This document shows, piece by piece, positions 45,971-56,530 of a DNA stretch of 64,000 nt. The stretch comes from Candidatus Nanopelagicales bacterium (lineage in GTDB: Bacteria > Actinomycetota > Actinomycetes > S36-B12). Position numbers and translations under genes: made by a program. The notes under the pieces are model-generated. The model searched no databases. It saw only the letters and a list, made by a program, of their open reading frames with translations, and had not been told where the DNA came from. The stretch is taken from contig JAQTZL010000002.1 of NCBI GenBank assembly GCA_028687755.1, forward strand, positions 84,459 to 148,458, in the 5' to 3' direction. Positions within the stretch are counted from its first letter, which is position 1; each line of letters opens with the position of its first letter.

Positions 45971-46957
45971 TTAACTCAAGGTTGCAACGAGTAGCGCCTT
46001 GATGGTGTGCATCCGGTTCTCTGCTTGATCAAACACAATACTTGCGGATGATTCAAAGACTTCATCAGTCACTTCAACGCCATCAAGTAAACCGAATTGG
46101 TCGGCAATTTGGCGGCCGATTGCAGTGTTTTGATCGTGGTAAGCAGGCAAACAGTGCATGAATTTCGCATTATTCGCATGCGACATCAACATTGAGTCGA
46201 TGCGGTACGGGCGAAGGAGTTCAACGCGCTCATCCCAGACTTCCTTTGGTTCTCCCATGGAAACCCAAACATCAGTGTGAACGAAATCAACGCCAGCTAA
46301 ACCATCAGCAACATCTTCGGTAAGCGTAAGTATTGCCCCGCTGTCATTGGCACGTGCTTGCGCAAGGTCTTGAATTTCTTGGTCGGGCCACAAGCTGCGC
46401 GGTGCGACGATGCGCACATCGGACCCCATGATTGCGCCCATCATCAATAGTGAGTTACCCATGTTGTAACGCGCATCGCCAACATATGCGTAGCGCAGCG
46501 AACCTGTTGCAGGTGCGTGTTCTTGCATGGTCAAAAAGTCGGCCAACATTTGCGTTGGATGCCAGCGGTCAGTGAGTCCGTTAAAAACAGGAACATTTGA
46601 GTTTTCGGCAAGGGCCAACACAGTTGCGTGATCTGCACCGCGATATTCGATGCCGTCGAACCAGCGATCGAGTACGCGAGCAGTGTCCGCGATTGATTCC
46701 TTGTGGCCAATTTGCGAACTTGCAGGATCCAGGAGAGTGGTGTGACCGCCCTGATCCTTCATCGCAATTTCAAAAGCGATACGGGTACGAGTGGAGGTCT
46801 TTTCAAAAATCAGCGCAAGGTGCTTGCCGACGAGATGCTGGGTTTCAGTTCCAGCCTTGTTGTCGGCTTTCAATTGCGCAGCAAGGTCGAGGAGCCCTTG
46901 AAGTTCTTGCGCACTGAAGTCGGATTCCTGGAGGAAGTCGCGATTGATGAGGTTCAC
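45971..46957 (-). CDS. argF: Ornithine carbamoyltransferase, catabolic-like type
   Basis: The 328-residue enzyme joins carbamoyl phosphate and ornithine to citrulline, or runs in reverse in the deiminase pathway. It has the phosphate-binding motif STRTR ([13 protein letters not shown]), [16 protein letters not shown], ornithine-loop region SMG and HCLP ([13 protein letters not shown]). Length and [17 protein letters not shown] fit the long ArcB/ArgF class. GTG 46957 is chosen because homology starts at VNLINRDFL; the longer frame runs into whiB. No other arginine gene is adjacent, so direction in vivo is open. Confidence 0.9.
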   Translation of the reverse strand: MNLINRDFLQESDFSAQELQGLLDLAAQLKADNKAGTETQHLVGKHLALIFEKTSTRTRIAFEIAMKDQGGHTTLLDPASSQIGHKESIADTARVLDRWFDGIEYRGADHATVLALAENSNVPVFNGLTDRWHPTQMLADFLTMQEHAPATGSLRYAYVGDARYNMGNSLLMMGAIMGSDVRIVAPRSLWPDQEIQDLAQARANDSGAILTLTEDVADGLAGVDFVHTDVWVSMGEPKEVWDERVELLRPYRIDSMLMSHANNAKFMHCLPAYHDQNTAIGRQIADQFGLLDGVEVTDEVFESSASIVFDQAENRMHTIKALLVATLS

Positions 46958-47001
46958 CCCACGAACGCTAGTGCCTTCCTGAGGGCTCAGGCTCAATTGG
47001 G

Positions 47002-47373
47002 TTACGCAATCCCAAGTGCTCGGGGTGACACGGCGGCTGCGATTTCTTTTGCTGCTGCCTGTGATCCTTCCCCGGGCCGACGCGGGTAACAATTTGCGGT
47101 CAGGCGAGCATAAATTTGTTCGCGTTCATCCTCAGAAAGTCCGCCCCACACGCCATAGGGCTCACGCGCACGCACGGCATAGTCGGCGCAATCTAAACGA
47201 ACGGTGCATCCCGCGCACACCACTTTTGCTGCACGATCGCGCTTGACCCGAGAACTACCACGCTCGTTTTGGGGGTGGAAGAACAGCAACGGGTCAGCGT
47301 TTCGACAGGAACCGTGGTCCTGCCAATACCAAGTGGAATCGTGTGGGACCTGGGCGAGAGGTTGCTGTGGCAT
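47002..47373 (-). CDS. WhiB-family Fe-S transcription factor
   Basis: The 123-residue protein has the four cluster cysteines Cys23, Cys53, Cys56 and Cys62, then the turn motif [12 protein letters not shown] and a basic C-terminal tail (CYPRRPGEG). REPYGVWGG resembles WhiB3-type proteins, but subclass assignment is tentative. WhiB proteins hold a 4Fe-4S cluster, sense redox or NO and bind the primary sigma factor. The gene is 44 bp upstream of argF on the same strand and divergent from the DUF3039 gene. Confidence 0.93.
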   Translation of the reverse strand: MPQQPLAQVPHDSTWYWQDHGSCRNADPLLFFHPQNERGSSRVKRDRAAKVVCAGCTVRLDCADYAVRAREPYGVWGGLSEDEREQIYARLTANCYPRRPGEGSQAAAKEIAAAVSPRALGIA

Positions 47374-47474
47374 ACCTCAAACGTAGAAGCGAGTCCACTG
47401 GAGATCCAAGGTCCAAAGTCCTCTTTGTCGTAGTCCTAGGGCCTACACGTGAGTAAACACTTAGAATTGTGTCC

Positions 47475-47744
47475 ATGACCACGCCTTTGGATACGCCGAG
47501 TTTGTCAGGTGGGACGCTGCTCGAAGAAGACACCCGTCTGAGTAACGACGATGGTGATCATGAGCGCTTCGCCCATTACGTGGAGAAGGCCAAGATTGTG
47601 GAGAGTGCGGTAACCGGAACGCCGGTGAAAGCACTGTGTGGCAAGACGTGGATTCCAGGGCGTGATCCATCTAAGTTCCCGATCTGTCCTGACTGCCAGA
47701 AGATTCATCAAGGCTTACCTCCAGGTGGCGGTTCCGATTCATAA
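47475..47744 (+). CDS. DUF3039 family protein
   Basis: The 89-residue protein has HERFAHYVEKAKIVESAVTGTPVKALCGKTW and CPDCQKIH, the DUF3039 pattern, with a CGK...CPxC set that suggests a zinc ribbon. It is widespread in actinobacteria and of unknown function. ATG 47475 is preferred to GTG 47469. It is divergent from whiB and adjacent to a putative lipoprotein gene. Confidence 0.9.
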   Translation: MTTPLDTPSLSGGTLLEEDTRLSNDDGDHERFAHYVEKAKIVESAVTGTPVKALCGKTWIPGRDPSKFPICPDCQKIHQGLPPGGGSDS

Positions 47745-47754
47745 TCGAATCCAC

Positions 47755-48642
47755 TTGAACCGACGAGTTGCTGCCAGCCTGATCGCTCTGATTGGGTCAG
47801 CCCTCGTCCTTGAAGCATGTAGCGCACAAGAACAAGTTGCGATACCAGCGATAACGGCTTCCTCTGACGCTATTGAAGGAGCACTGTTCGCAACAGGTGA
47901 CTGCGCACCGGCAAATCTCACAACCAGAGATGCAGGGCATCTCAATGTTGGATATGCGCAACCCAAACCCTTGTATTTCATTGACCGCTCACCAGCAGAT
48001 CCAGTGGGCTTTGAAGTTGCGGTCGTCAATGCAATAGCGCGAGCGCTGGGTTTTGATTCCAATCAAGTGCAGTGGAAAAAAGTGTCGTCGGCACAGCTCG
48101 TTACGCCAACGCGTCAGGATCTTGATTTTGGGATAGGTCAAGTTGCATCGTCCGAAGTGAGCGCCGGGATTCTTCAGAGCTTGCCTTACCTCAAAGAACA
48201 GCACGTGTTGCTCGCTCGCCCAAATACTTCGCTCGCCAACGTCACAAGTGCAGCGGCACTGCAAGGATCAAATTTGGGTGTAGTCAAAGGCAGCTCGAGT
48301 GACACCTATGTTGCCGATGTGCTCAAGCTTGAGTCATTGGCCTATCCCTCAAATAACATCCTGAAATCTGCAATGCGCGATCACCACATCAACGGCATGG
48401 TGGTTCCCCTTGACCAGGTAATGCCAGTACTGAGCACCTTTAATGGTGAACTCGTGGTCGTGGGACTCTTCGATCCGGCCCGGTCCGCACCAAAGTACGT
48501 GCTCACCATGATCCCGGGTGATCCACTCATCACCTGTGTGAATCTGGTCCTTGAGAACATGATGCAGACCGGTCAATTGGCGAACCTGCAGGCCAATTGG
48601 TTCACCACCGGGGTAAATCGCACACTTTCGACAAAAGTGTAG
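47755..48642 (+). CDS. Family 3 extracellular solute-binding lipoprotein
   Basis: From TTG 47755 the protein has 295 residues. A hydrophobic signal (VAASLIALIGSALVLEAC) ends in a lipobox-like LEAC (Cys22). The periplasmic-binding-protein core includes LNVGYAQPKPLYFID, VGFEVAVVNAIARALGF, DLDFGIGQVA and LGVVKGSSSDTYV, matching polar-amino-acid binding proteins. No ABC permease or ATPase gene is adjacent, so it is an orphan binding protein. The start is uncertain: no good Shine-Dalgarno is seen, and GTG 47725 would overlap DUF3039. Confidence 0.75.
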   Translation: MNRRVAASLIALIGSALVLEACSAQEQVAIPAITASSDAIEGALFATGDCAPANLTTRDAGHLNVGYAQPKPLYFIDRSPADPVGFEVAVVNAIARALGFDSNQVQWKKVSSAQLVTPTRQDLDFGIGQVASSEVSAGILQSLPYLKEQHVLLARPNTSLANVTSAAALQGSNLGVVKGSSSDTYVADVLKLESLAYPSNNILKSAMRDHHINGMVVPLDQVMPVLSTFNGELVVVGLFDPARSAPKYVLTMIPGDPLITCVNLVLENMMQTGQLANLQANWFTTGVNRTLSTKV

Positions 48643-48752
48643 GGATTTTTCACTGCTAGTTTGGCGTGGGAAGGCCGTGGGTTCATTGAGCGACCCTACG
48701 ATCGAAGTCACGTGCGCGATCCGCGCTATCTATAAAAATCAATGGAGGACGA

Positions 48753-49340
48753 ATGTCTACAGTGGATTCAGTTACCGCTGAAGAAAATGAAGTGTTGTCA
48801 GCAATCGGACGCAACTGGTGGGTGTTGCTGTTTATCGGCATCGTAAGCCTCGCAGTTGGCATCTGGGCAGTTGCTGCTCCAGAAAAGGCGTTCAGCACGC
48901 TTTCCATCATCTTCGCAATTTGGCTTCTCGTTACCGGTGTATGGCAGGTTGTCCGTGCCTTCGCTTCAGGCCTAAGTGGCGGCGCTCGTGCGCTTTACCT
49001 CATCACCGGCATCTTGTCGCTGATTATTGGTTTCGTTTCATTGCGCTACTTCTTCAACCAAGACAGTGTGCTCCTTGCTGACTGGGTCTTCTCGATCTTC
49101 ATCGGTGTGGGCTTCTTGATGCGCGGTTTCGCTGATCTCTTTGGCGGCATTGCAGCCAAGGGTCAGCCAGGTCGCGGTTGGACCATCTTTGCTGGCATCG
49201 TGATTCTTATCGGTGGCATTGTCATCCTGACCGCACCTTTGTCTGTGCTTGCACTCGCATGGGTTGTAGGAATCTGGTTGATCGTGATCGGTATTTTCGA
49301 AATCATCGCATCATTCTCAGTTCGTAAGGCTGCTGCGTAA
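48753..49340 (+). CDS. HdeD/DUF308-family membrane protein
   Basis: The 195-residue protein has six transmembrane helices in three pairs. Repeated motifs are WWVLLFIGIVSLAVGIWAV, LYLITGILSLIIGFVSL and WTIFAGIVILIGGIVIL, the DUF308 repeat of HdeD-like acid-resistance proteins. GGAGGA lies just upstream of the ATG. The biochemical role is unknown. It ends before a perfect hairpin terminator. Confidence 0.88.
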   Translation: MSTVDSVTAEENEVLSAIGRNWWVLLFIGIVSLAVGIWAVAAPEKAFSTLSIIFAIWLLVTGVWQVVRAFASGLSGGARALYLITGILSLIIGFVSLRYFFNQDSVLLADWVFSIFIGVGFLMRGFADLFGGIAAKGQPGRGWTIFAGIVILIGGIVILTAPLSVLALAWVVGIWLIVIGIFEIIASFSVRKAAA

Positions 49341-49352
49341 GCATCACAGCTT

Positions 49353-49385
49353 GTAATGGCCCACGGCGACGCCGTGGGCCATTAC
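49353..49385 (+). terminator. Perfect-palindrome terminator between hdeD-like and iclR-like genes
   Basis: GTAATGGCCCACGGCG pairs with CGCCGTGGGCCATTAC around a single A (the effective loop is larger), followed by ATTT. It ends only 10 nt before the next gene's ATG. Confidence 0.8.
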
Positions 49386-49394
49386 ATTTATCCC

Positions 49395-50042
49395 ATGGCT
49401 GCAGAAACCTCACAAACGCTTGGTCGCGGCCTGCACGTACTTGAAGTTGTAGCTGAAGCTCCTGATGGTTTGACTGTTACTGAAATTTCCCATGCACTCG
49501 GCATTGGCCGAACCGTCGTTTACCGTCTCGTCGTCACCCTTGAGCAGCACGCATTTTTGCGTCGTTCTGCTGACGGTAAATGTCGCTTAGGTTTGGCGCT
49601 ACTTTCTATGGGTCGCCAAGTGCAGCCTGTTGTGCGCGATGTTGCATTGCCAGCACTGCGCCTCCTGGCTGACGCCGTTGGTGCAACTGCACACCTCACC
49701 ATTGTCGATGGTCTGGAAGCAGTTGCGGCTGTTGTGGTCGAGCCAAGTCGATCAGACGTGCATGTTGCCTACCGTGTTGGTTCCCGGCATCCACTTGAAG
49801 CAGGTGCGGCCGGTCGAGCCATTCTTGCTGCTCGCACGGCAGCGGGCCGACCACTTGACCCGCCTTGGATCTTGGCGACAAATGATGGTCCACAAGGTGC
49901 ATATGGCATTGCTGCGCCGATCATTGCGGTACCTGGTTTAGAAGCCAGTGTCGGTGTGGTGTCGTTGCGTGAATTGCCAGAACTTGAAGTCGGGCCTCGA
50001 GTAGCTCGTGCTGCTGGTGAAATTAGTCGGGCGCTGCGCTAG
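49395..50042 (+). CDS. IclR-family transcriptional regulator
   Basis: The 215-residue protein has an N-terminal winged helix (LGRGLHVLEVVAEAPDGLTVTEISHALGIGRTVVYRLVVTLE) and a shortened IclR effector domain (ATAHLTIVDGLEAVAAVVVEPSR, HPLEAGAAGRAILA, AYGIAAPIIAVPG). ATG 49395 was chosen over an ATG at 49356 inside the terminator stem. It appears leaderless or nearly so. It should respond to a small acidic metabolite; no target operon is adjacent. The convergent D,D-carboxypeptidase gene ends 8 bp away. Confidence 0.87.
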   Translation: MAAETSQTLGRGLHVLEVVAEAPDGLTVTEISHALGIGRTVVYRLVVTLEQHAFLRRSADGKCRLGLALLSMGRQVQPVVRDVALPALRLLADAVGATAHLTIVDGLEAVAAVVVEPSRSDVHVAYRVGSRHPLEAGAAGRAILAARTAAGRPLDPPWILATNDGPQGAYGIAAPIIAVPGLEASVGVVSLRELPELEVGPRVARAAGEISRALR

Positions 50043-50049
50043 CGAATTG

Positions 50050-51390
50050 TCACCAACAACCAGTAATGGTTGCTGCTAGACCATCAACGGCTTGCCTCGT
50101 GCGTAAAGGGATGACTCGTGTTGGTCGATGATTGACTAAGAACGAAAACACTTTTAACTGACCATCACCATCGTGTGTAGTCCCTGAAAGCGCGATGGTG
50201 TCGTGCAAAGTTCCTGTTTTTGCCCGAATATTGCCTTTAGCGCACAAGCTCGGTGCAGTGGTAAATCGATTGAACTTTGCTTTTAGCGTGCCATCAATGC
50301 CAGCGTTGGGCATCGCGCCAGAGTCGAACATAACTGCGAATCTCGCGGGATCAGTAGCGCTCACATAGCGGAGCACATTGGCCAAAGCAATTGCCGTGAG
50401 TCGATCACTGCGCGAAAGGCCACTGCCATCGTCAAGGCGAAGATCTGTGGTGTTGATTCCCAAACCTGACAGGCTTGCAACGGCTGCGTCAGATGCACCC
50501 TGCCAAGAACCTGGATGGCCAGTTGCAATGGCAACGTGACGGTAAAGATTTTCGGCAACGTTGTTTTCAGAATCGAGCAACATGATGTGAACTGCGTCAG
50601 CAACGGTATGTGGGCTTATTGATGCCAGAGGCGAAGTGCCTGCGGGAACGTCGACATGAGTTCCTCTTGATGCTTGGACACCAAGGTTATTGAGTGCGTT
50701 CATGAAGGTGTCAATGGCATGAATTGATGGTGTGCGCGAGTAATCGCCGTAGATAGCAAGAGGTGTCACGGGGGATACAACAGAGGGAACGTAACCCTTT
50801 GTCCAACCAGGTCCGTTTGTAGGCTCTGAAAACAAGTTGAGATCTGTGTCGATCACCACTGGCTGGGTGCGATCAAGGGTGGCAGCAAGGTTTGTCGCCA
50901 ATGTCTTGAGATTCTTTTTCGAAAGTAGCGGATCGCCCCCACCTTGAAGAACCACGTGTCCAGCTTGAATACCTGGAAAAACTGCGGTGGTGAAGGTTTG
51001 GGTAGGAGACATTGTTGCGAGCGAATTTGTGGCGGTAATAATTTTCATATTCGAAGCCGGCAGCATGGGTTTGCTGGCATTGCGCGAGGCGATCACTCGC
51101 TGAGAATTCGCATCCATCACTACATAGGAAAGATCGGTACCGATGGCTTTGTTGCGCCAACGTTCGGTGAGTTTCTGGGCGATGGCTAGTTCGCCTGCTG
51201 AGTTTGAAGTTGCTGATGATGTTGGATTCGGAGCATTGACAGGTGGTGCGGTTGAGGTGGCGTTTGGAGTGCTTACGGCACCTGGCGTAACAAAGGTATC
51301 TGCGTAGGCAGGGAGTGAACCCACAGCAAGACTCAGTGCAATCATCATGAATAGCGCGAGAGCCTTGACTCGCGTTGTGCTGTACTCCAT
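50050..51390 (-). CDS. dacB: D-alanyl-D-alanine carboxypeptidase/endopeptidase (PBP4, peptidase S13)
   Basis: The 446-residue exported protein starts with a signal peptide (VKALALFMMIALSLAVGSLPAYA), then a Pro/Thr/Ser/Asn linker (35-65). The penicillin-binding motifs are SxxK at Ser113-Lys116 (ASNMK), SEN in LDSENNVAENLY and KTG in RAKTGTLHD. It trims or cross-cleaves peptidoglycan peptides outside the membrane. ATG 51390 is chosen so the signal peptide is N-terminal; an upstream extension to 51456 is unlikely. It is divergent from the GH18 gene. Confidence 0.9.
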   Translation of the reverse strand: MEYSTTRVKALALFMMIALSLAVGSLPAYADTFVTPGAVSTPNATSTAPPVNAPNPTSSATSNSAGELAIAQKLTERWRNKAIGTDLSYVVMDANSQRVIASRNASKPMLPASNMKIITATNSLATMSPTQTFTTAVFPGIQAGHVVLQGGGDPLLSKKNLKTLATNLAATLDRTQPVVIDTDLNLFSEPTNGPGWTKGYVPSVVSPVTPLAIYGDYSRTPSIHAIDTFMNALNNLGVQASRGTHVDVPAGTSPLASISPHTVADAVHIMLLDSENNVAENLYRHVAIATGHPGSWQGASDAAVASLSGLGINTTDLRLDDGSGLSRSDRLTAIALANVLRYVSATDPARFAVMFDSGAMPNAGIDGTLKAKFNRFTTAPSLCAKGNIRAKTGTLHDTIALSGTTHDGDGQLKVFSFLVNHRPTRVIPLRTRQAVDGLAATITGCW

Positions 51391-51503
51391 AAGTCCATCA
51401 TGCGACACGTCGGTGAGATCGTCGGGATTCGGGTCTGGCGCGTCGATGGCGCACAATGGAGGCTCGTCTGAGTTGTTGGAGAAGCACTGTGCGCTTGTGG
51501 GGA

Positions 51504-53312
51504 ATGAAACTTCGAATTGTCGTGATGGGTGCGGTCATGGCTGGCTCTGCGTTGCTCATGCCAGCCGCCCAGGCGGACGGTGGCCCCAAAATCATCACTG
51601 GATGGATGCCTTACTGGATGACCAGTCAGAGCAAGCCTGCGGGAATCACGAGTGCTGTAACAAACGCGGATGTTCTTAAAGATGTTTCGCCGTTTTGGTT
51701 TTCTGCAGTAGCTGGCGGCCCGGCGGGCGTCACGGTGAAGTTCAATCCAAATTTCGGTAGCGCTGAGGCAAATGCAACTTGGGCGGTAGGGCAGTTAAGG
51801 GGTGCAGGATTAGCGATCCTTCCGAGTATTGCTGATGGGTCCGGCAAGGGACGAATGGCGGCGACACTGGCCGACCCCGCTAAGCGTGCGCAACATGTCG
51901 CAGACATCGTCAACTTGGTGACCAGCCGTGGGTACGACGGTATTGATCTTGATTACGAAACATTCGCATTTACTGACGGGCGAGCCTCATGGCCAGCAAC
52001 GCAACCGAACTGGACCGCATTCGTCAATGAATTGAGTGCTGCTTTACATGCGCAAGGCAAACTCTTGGCAGTAACAATTCCCAGCCCCTGCGATGTTGCA
52101 AATAAATGCGGCGGTACAAACGGGTATTGGGTTTACAACCTTCCGGGAATCGCGGCGCCAGCTGATCGCATTCGCATCATGACCTACGACTTCCACGTTG
52201 GTTCGCCAGGTGCCATAGCACCTATCGGATGGGTAACTGCATCAATGCAGTACGCAGTGACGCAGGCTCCTGCAAACAAACTCACTGTTGGCGTACCAGC
52301 GTATGGGCGCGCGTGGACGAAAAAGAATGGCAGCTCGTACGCACTGAGTGGTGTTTGCCCGGCTTCGGCTAGTAGTGGCGCGACACGTACTGCCTACAAC
52401 TCCCTTACCTCTTCGGCTTCACTCACCGCGGCTGAAATACCAGCCTTTCTGGCATCTATAGGTAAAACCCAAGCAGATGTTCAATGGGATCCAGTGAGTC
52501 AGGAAAACTGGATTGAATATGACAAGTCGGTGAATTGGACCGATGGCAATGGCGCAGCGCAAACCTGCGTTGCGAAACGCATCATGTGGTGGATAGGGCC
52601 ACAAGTAGCGTTAGTGCGAACACAGCTCGTTGGGCAGCTTGGTTTGAACTCGGCGGGCTTTTGGACGATCGGTGGCGATGATCCAGCTATGTGGCCGCTC
52701 CTTCGTGGCTATGCAGCCTCTATGGCACCCGCGACCACGGCAGTAGCAGTTACTGCTCCCGCATCGGTCACGTTTAACACAGTTGCCACGATCAGTGCAG
52801 TCGTTACCTCGCAAGGAGTTCCTGTCACAGGTGTTGATGCAGCATTGCAATTCCAAAATGGTGGCAAGGGAGCTTGGGTGCAGACTGCAGCGGCCCCACT
52901 TGCTGCAGATGGAACTGTAAGTTTCGCTCCAACACTGACATCGGGTGGTAAGTGGCGAGTATTCATTCCTGCAGCTGCTGCACGTGGTGAGCAAGCAAGC
53001 GAAGCGAAACTGATCCCTGTGACAAGCGTTGTGAAGGCGAACGCGAAAAAGTCGATTGTGAAACCCAAATCAAAACTGGTGATTCGAGTAGTAGCTTTGC
53101 CGGCTCAAGCTGGACAACCAGTGATGGTTCAAGAACAACGTGCGGGCCAGTGGATACGTGTGGGCAAATCAGTCACGCAAGCTACAGGTGTGGCGCGGGT
53201 AGTTCTTGTTGCTCCCAAGGCCACCGGCGTACATACCTATCAGGCCACGGCTAGCACGAAGGGCGCTTTGGGCGCTGGTGTATCTGCGCCATTCACAGTG
53301 ACGGTTCAGTGA
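51504..53312 (+). CDS. Secreted glycoside hydrolase family 18 protein
   Basis: The 602-residue protein has a signal peptide ([22 protein letters not shown]), then a GH18 TIM barrel with the catalytic signature DGIDLDYE (145-152, acid Glu152). [15 protein letters not shown] and a C-terminal barrel strand [13 protein letters not shown] follow. After about residue 420 come Ig-like beta regions ([47 protein letters not shown]). It may cleave chitin or peptidoglycan-type glycans; the latter fits the neighbouring carboxypeptidase. ATG 51504 follows GTGGGGA. Confidence 0.88.
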   Translation: MKLRIVVMGAVMAGSALLMPAAQADGGPKIITGWMPYWMTSQSKPAGITSAVTNADVLKDVSPFWFSAVAGGPAGVTVKFNPNFGSAEANATWAVGQLRGAGLAILPSIADGSGKGRMAATLADPAKRAQHVADIVNLVTSRGYDGIDLDYETFAFTDGRASWPATQPNWTAFVNELSAALHAQGKLLAVTIPSPCDVANKCGGTNGYWVYNLPGIAAPADRIRIMTYDFHVGSPGAIAPIGWVTASMQYAVTQAPANKLTVGVPAYGRAWTKKNGSSYALSGVCPASASSGATRTAYNSLTSSASLTAAEIPAFLASIGKTQADVQWDPVSQENWIEYDKSVNWTDGNGAAQTCVAKRIMWWIGPQVALVRTQLVGQLGLNSAGFWTIGGDDPAMWPLLRGYAASMAPATTAVAVTAPASVTFNTVATISAVVTSQGVPVTGVDAALQFQNGGKGAWVQTAAAPLAADGTVSFAPTLTSGGKWRVFIPAAAARGEQASEAKLIPVTSVVKANAKKSIVKPKSKLVIRVVALPAQAGQPVMVQEQRAGQWIRVGKSVTQATGVARVVLVAPKATGVHTYQATASTKGALGAGVSAPFTVTVQ

Positions 53313-53355
53313 GGCTGCTGCATGTGCTGGTCGCGCAATAGGCCAGACTTGCCTT

Positions 53356-53640
53356 ATGTCGATTGCTCCAGCTGAAATTGCGGAGACTTCGACCGATGTC
53401 AATCCGGATCGACCATGGGTCACAATTGTGTGGAATGACCCCGTGAATCTCATGTCATACGTGACGTATGTATTTATGACCTATTTCAAATATGACAAAG
53501 CCAAAGCAGAGCTCTTAATGATGGATGTGCATGAACGCGGTCGTGCAGTTGTTTCCAATGGAACGCGCGAAGCGATGGAAATTGATGTGACAGCAATGCA
53601 CGGCTACGGCCTGTGGGCAACACTGCAGAAAGACGACTGA
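53356..53640 (+). CDS. clpS: ATP-dependent Clp protease adaptor ClpS
   Basis: The 94-residue protein has a flexible N-terminus, then the ClpS core [41 protein letters not shown] and a final LWATLQKDD. It delivers N-end-rule substrates to ClpC/ClpA. Its stop overlaps the start of the DUF2017 gene (TGATG), as in the mycobacterial clpS-Rv1332 pair. Confidence 0.94.
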   Translation: MSIAPAEIAETSTDVNPDRPWVTIVWNDPVNLMSYVTYVFMTYFKYDKAKAELLMMDVHERGRAVVSNGTREAMEIDVTAMHGYGLWATLQKDD

Positions 53641-54263
53641 TGTCTTCCGGGTTTTATCGTGAAGGTGAAGCGCGCATCGTGTTGCGTGTGGAAGAGGTTG
53701 AGCGGTTACTCCTGATCTCCATGGCAGAGCAAATGCTTGAGATAGTTGCTCCGCGTCAAACAAATCCAGATGCTGATCCACTGTTTGCTTTAATTGGTAT
53801 TGAACCCACCTCGCAGCGGCCAACAAGTGAAGTTCTCCTACGACTGTTTCCAGATGCGTACGACGATGATGATGAAGCTGCTTCTGAGTTCAGGCGATTC
53901 ACTGAACGTGATCTGCGGCAAATGAAAACTCAGCATGCTCAAACAGCACTGGAAGCGTTGCAGCGGTCTGGTGACAAAGTGATGCTCACCTACGCAATGG
54001 CGCCGAGTTGGATGGGCTTTCTCAATGATGTTCGCCTCGCCCTTGGTGTGCGCATAGGCATCGACGATGACTTTCATGACGAAGTCGAGGAATTTGATCG
54101 TGATGATCCGAGGTTGCCACTCTTAGGCGTGTACGACGTGGCTCACGTATTTACAAGAGTCACTTGTTCAAATCATGCTGCCGTAGGATTCCTTCGTGCT
54201 TCGAATCTCTCAGACACTGGTGGACCAGATCGTTGGACATGCCAAGGCGGATCATCCGGATGA
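53640..54263 (+). CDS. DUF2017 family protein
   Basis: The 207-residue protein has the DUF2017 layout: EVERLLLISMAEQMLEI, DPLFALIGIE, LRLFPDAYDDDDEAASEFRRFTERDLRQMK and WMGFLNDVRLALGVRIGI. It is a mostly helical cytoplasmic protein of unknown function, conserved between clpS and mec. ATG 53640 overlaps the clpS stop. Its last 68 bp overlap the mec reading frame, a longer overlap than usual. Confidence 0.88.
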   Translation: MSSGFYREGEARIVLRVEEVERLLLISMAEQMLEIVAPRQTNPDADPLFALIGIEPTSQRPTSEVLLRLFPDAYDDDDEAASEFRRFTERDLRQMKTQHAQTALEALQRSGDKVMLTYAMAPSWMGFLNDVRLALGVRIGIDDDFHDEVEEFDRDDPRLPLLGVYDVAHVFTRVTCSNHAAVGFLRASNLSDTGGPDRWTCQGGSSG

Positions 54264-54612
54264 AGCCTGTGGTGTCGTGGCTGGTGCGGCGGGTAGTGAT
54301 TCACCTGAGCGTTTCATTCCCATGATCAATGCTGCGCGCTCAACCACCTTCTACGAGTTTGATTCAAGTGATCTACTCAAGCTGTACCGGGAGATGGATG
54401 ATCGCGACGAAGAGCCTGTCGTTATCTATCACTCACATACCGCCACAGAGGCCTATCCATCGCGAACAGATGTGACCTTGGCTGGGGAACCAGGGGCGCA
54501 TTACGTGCTGATATCCACACGGGAGCATGGGCAAGAGCCTGGGCCAGTGGAGTTTCGTTCGTACCGAATCGTGGATGGCGAAGTGATCGAGGAGCCAGTC
54601 GAGGTCCTCTAG
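54196..54612 (+). CDS. mec: Mec-type JAMM metallopeptidase (CysO-cysteine hydrolase)
   Basis: The 138-residue M67 zinc protease has Glu23 (DEACGVVAG) and the JAMM motif HSHTATEAYPSRTD (His79, His81, Ser89, Asp92). In mycobacteria Mec cleaves cysteine from the C-terminus of the sulfur carrier CysO after CysM has made the CysO-Cys adduct. The gene order mec-cysO-cysM is the same here, making the function well supported. Confidence 0.94.
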   Translation: MLRISQTLVDQIVGHAKADHPDEACGVVAGAAGSDSPERFIPMINAARSTTFYEFDSSDLLKLYREMDDRDEEPVVIYHSHTATEAYPSRTDVTLAGEPGAHYVLISTREHGQEPGPVEFRSYRIVDGEVIEEPVEVL

Positions 54613-54714
54613 CTGCAAAGCCTTGGCAACTATGAATTTTGTAGTAGTCAGAAGGAAAACGCGGCCCTATCGTGAGGTTGTAGCGGAAACTCGTTCCGAC
54701 TGATGGGAGTTATC

Positions 54715-55946
<1,232 letters not shown>

Positions 55947-55957
55947 TCTTGAAATAA

Positions 55958-55998
55958 AAAAGAAACGGGCTGTCGCGATGCGACAGCCCGTTTCTTTT
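55958..55998. terminator. Bidirectional terminator after cysM
   Basis: AAAAGAAACGGGCTGTCGC pairs perfectly with GCGACAGCCCGTTTCTTTT around GAT, a 19-bp stem between convergent genes. Confidence 0.9.
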
Positions 55999-56006
55999 GA
56001 AGAAAA

Positions 56007-56420
56007 TTACGCGGTTTGCTTGAACCATTCCACTGCGCCCTTGGTGTTGACCATAAGGAGCACGAGCAGGCTGATGATGATTGAAGCCCAGCCGAATGGA
56101 AGGCGGAAGAAGCCGAACACGATGTTGATGACCATGAACATGCTGATGATGGTGTGAGCTGTTGCTGAACCAATCATCGTCATACGCATCAACCACATGT
56201 AAATGAGGCCAAGGAAGATTGACAGGAGGCCAAACATCCAAAGCTGGAAGGTGCCCACGGTGTGTGAAGCGCCGTAGATATCTTCCCAAGCAGGGTTTTC
56301 ACCAAAGCTGGAGAAAATTGCCAGGAAACCCATCCAGAGGTTGAAGACCGCTGCGATTACCAGAAGAACGGCAACGATCAGGACGCCGAATGGGCGGGAA
56401 GGGCTGGTAGGTGTTGACAT
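56007..56420 (-). CDS. Four-helix membrane protein, unknown function
   Basis: The 137-residue protein has four transmembrane helices (about 12-34, 54-74, 80-102 and 106-124) and short polar ends. VLIVAVLLVIAAVFNLWMGFLAIF and GTFQLWMFGLLSIFLGLIYMW are reminiscent of DUF7144-like small membrane proteins, but family membership is uncertain. ATG 56420 has AAAGGA 5 nt upstream. In mycobacteria a rhomboid-like protein sits near this place between cysM and murI; this protein is not a rhomboid (no GxSG). Confidence 0.65.
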   Translation of the reverse strand: MSTPTSPSRPFGVLIVAVLLVIAAVFNLWMGFLAIFSSFGENPAWEDIYGASHTVGTFQLWMFGLLSIFLGLIYMWLMRMTMIGSATAHTIISMFMVINIVFGFFRLPFGWASIIISLLVLLMVNTKGAVEWFKQTA

Positions 56421-56530
56421 GTATTTCCTTTGGGTTAGCGCCCACGTCTTGGATGCGGGCGGCTGGTTGAGCAACAGCGTAGGGATCGGTGACATATTTA
56501 CGGGGAACCGCGCCGTAGGCTTAGAGCGTT

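Noticed and set aside
47002..47092. Long N-terminal extension of the ornithine carbamoyltransferase
   Set aside because: The extension reads antisense-like sequence inside whiB in another frame and lacks homology; GTG 46957 fits the family start.
54613..54714. Riboswitch-like leader before cysO
   Set aside because: Only a short CGGAA/TTCCG hairpin is present; none of the conserved blocks of SAM, TPP or Moco riboswitches is seen.
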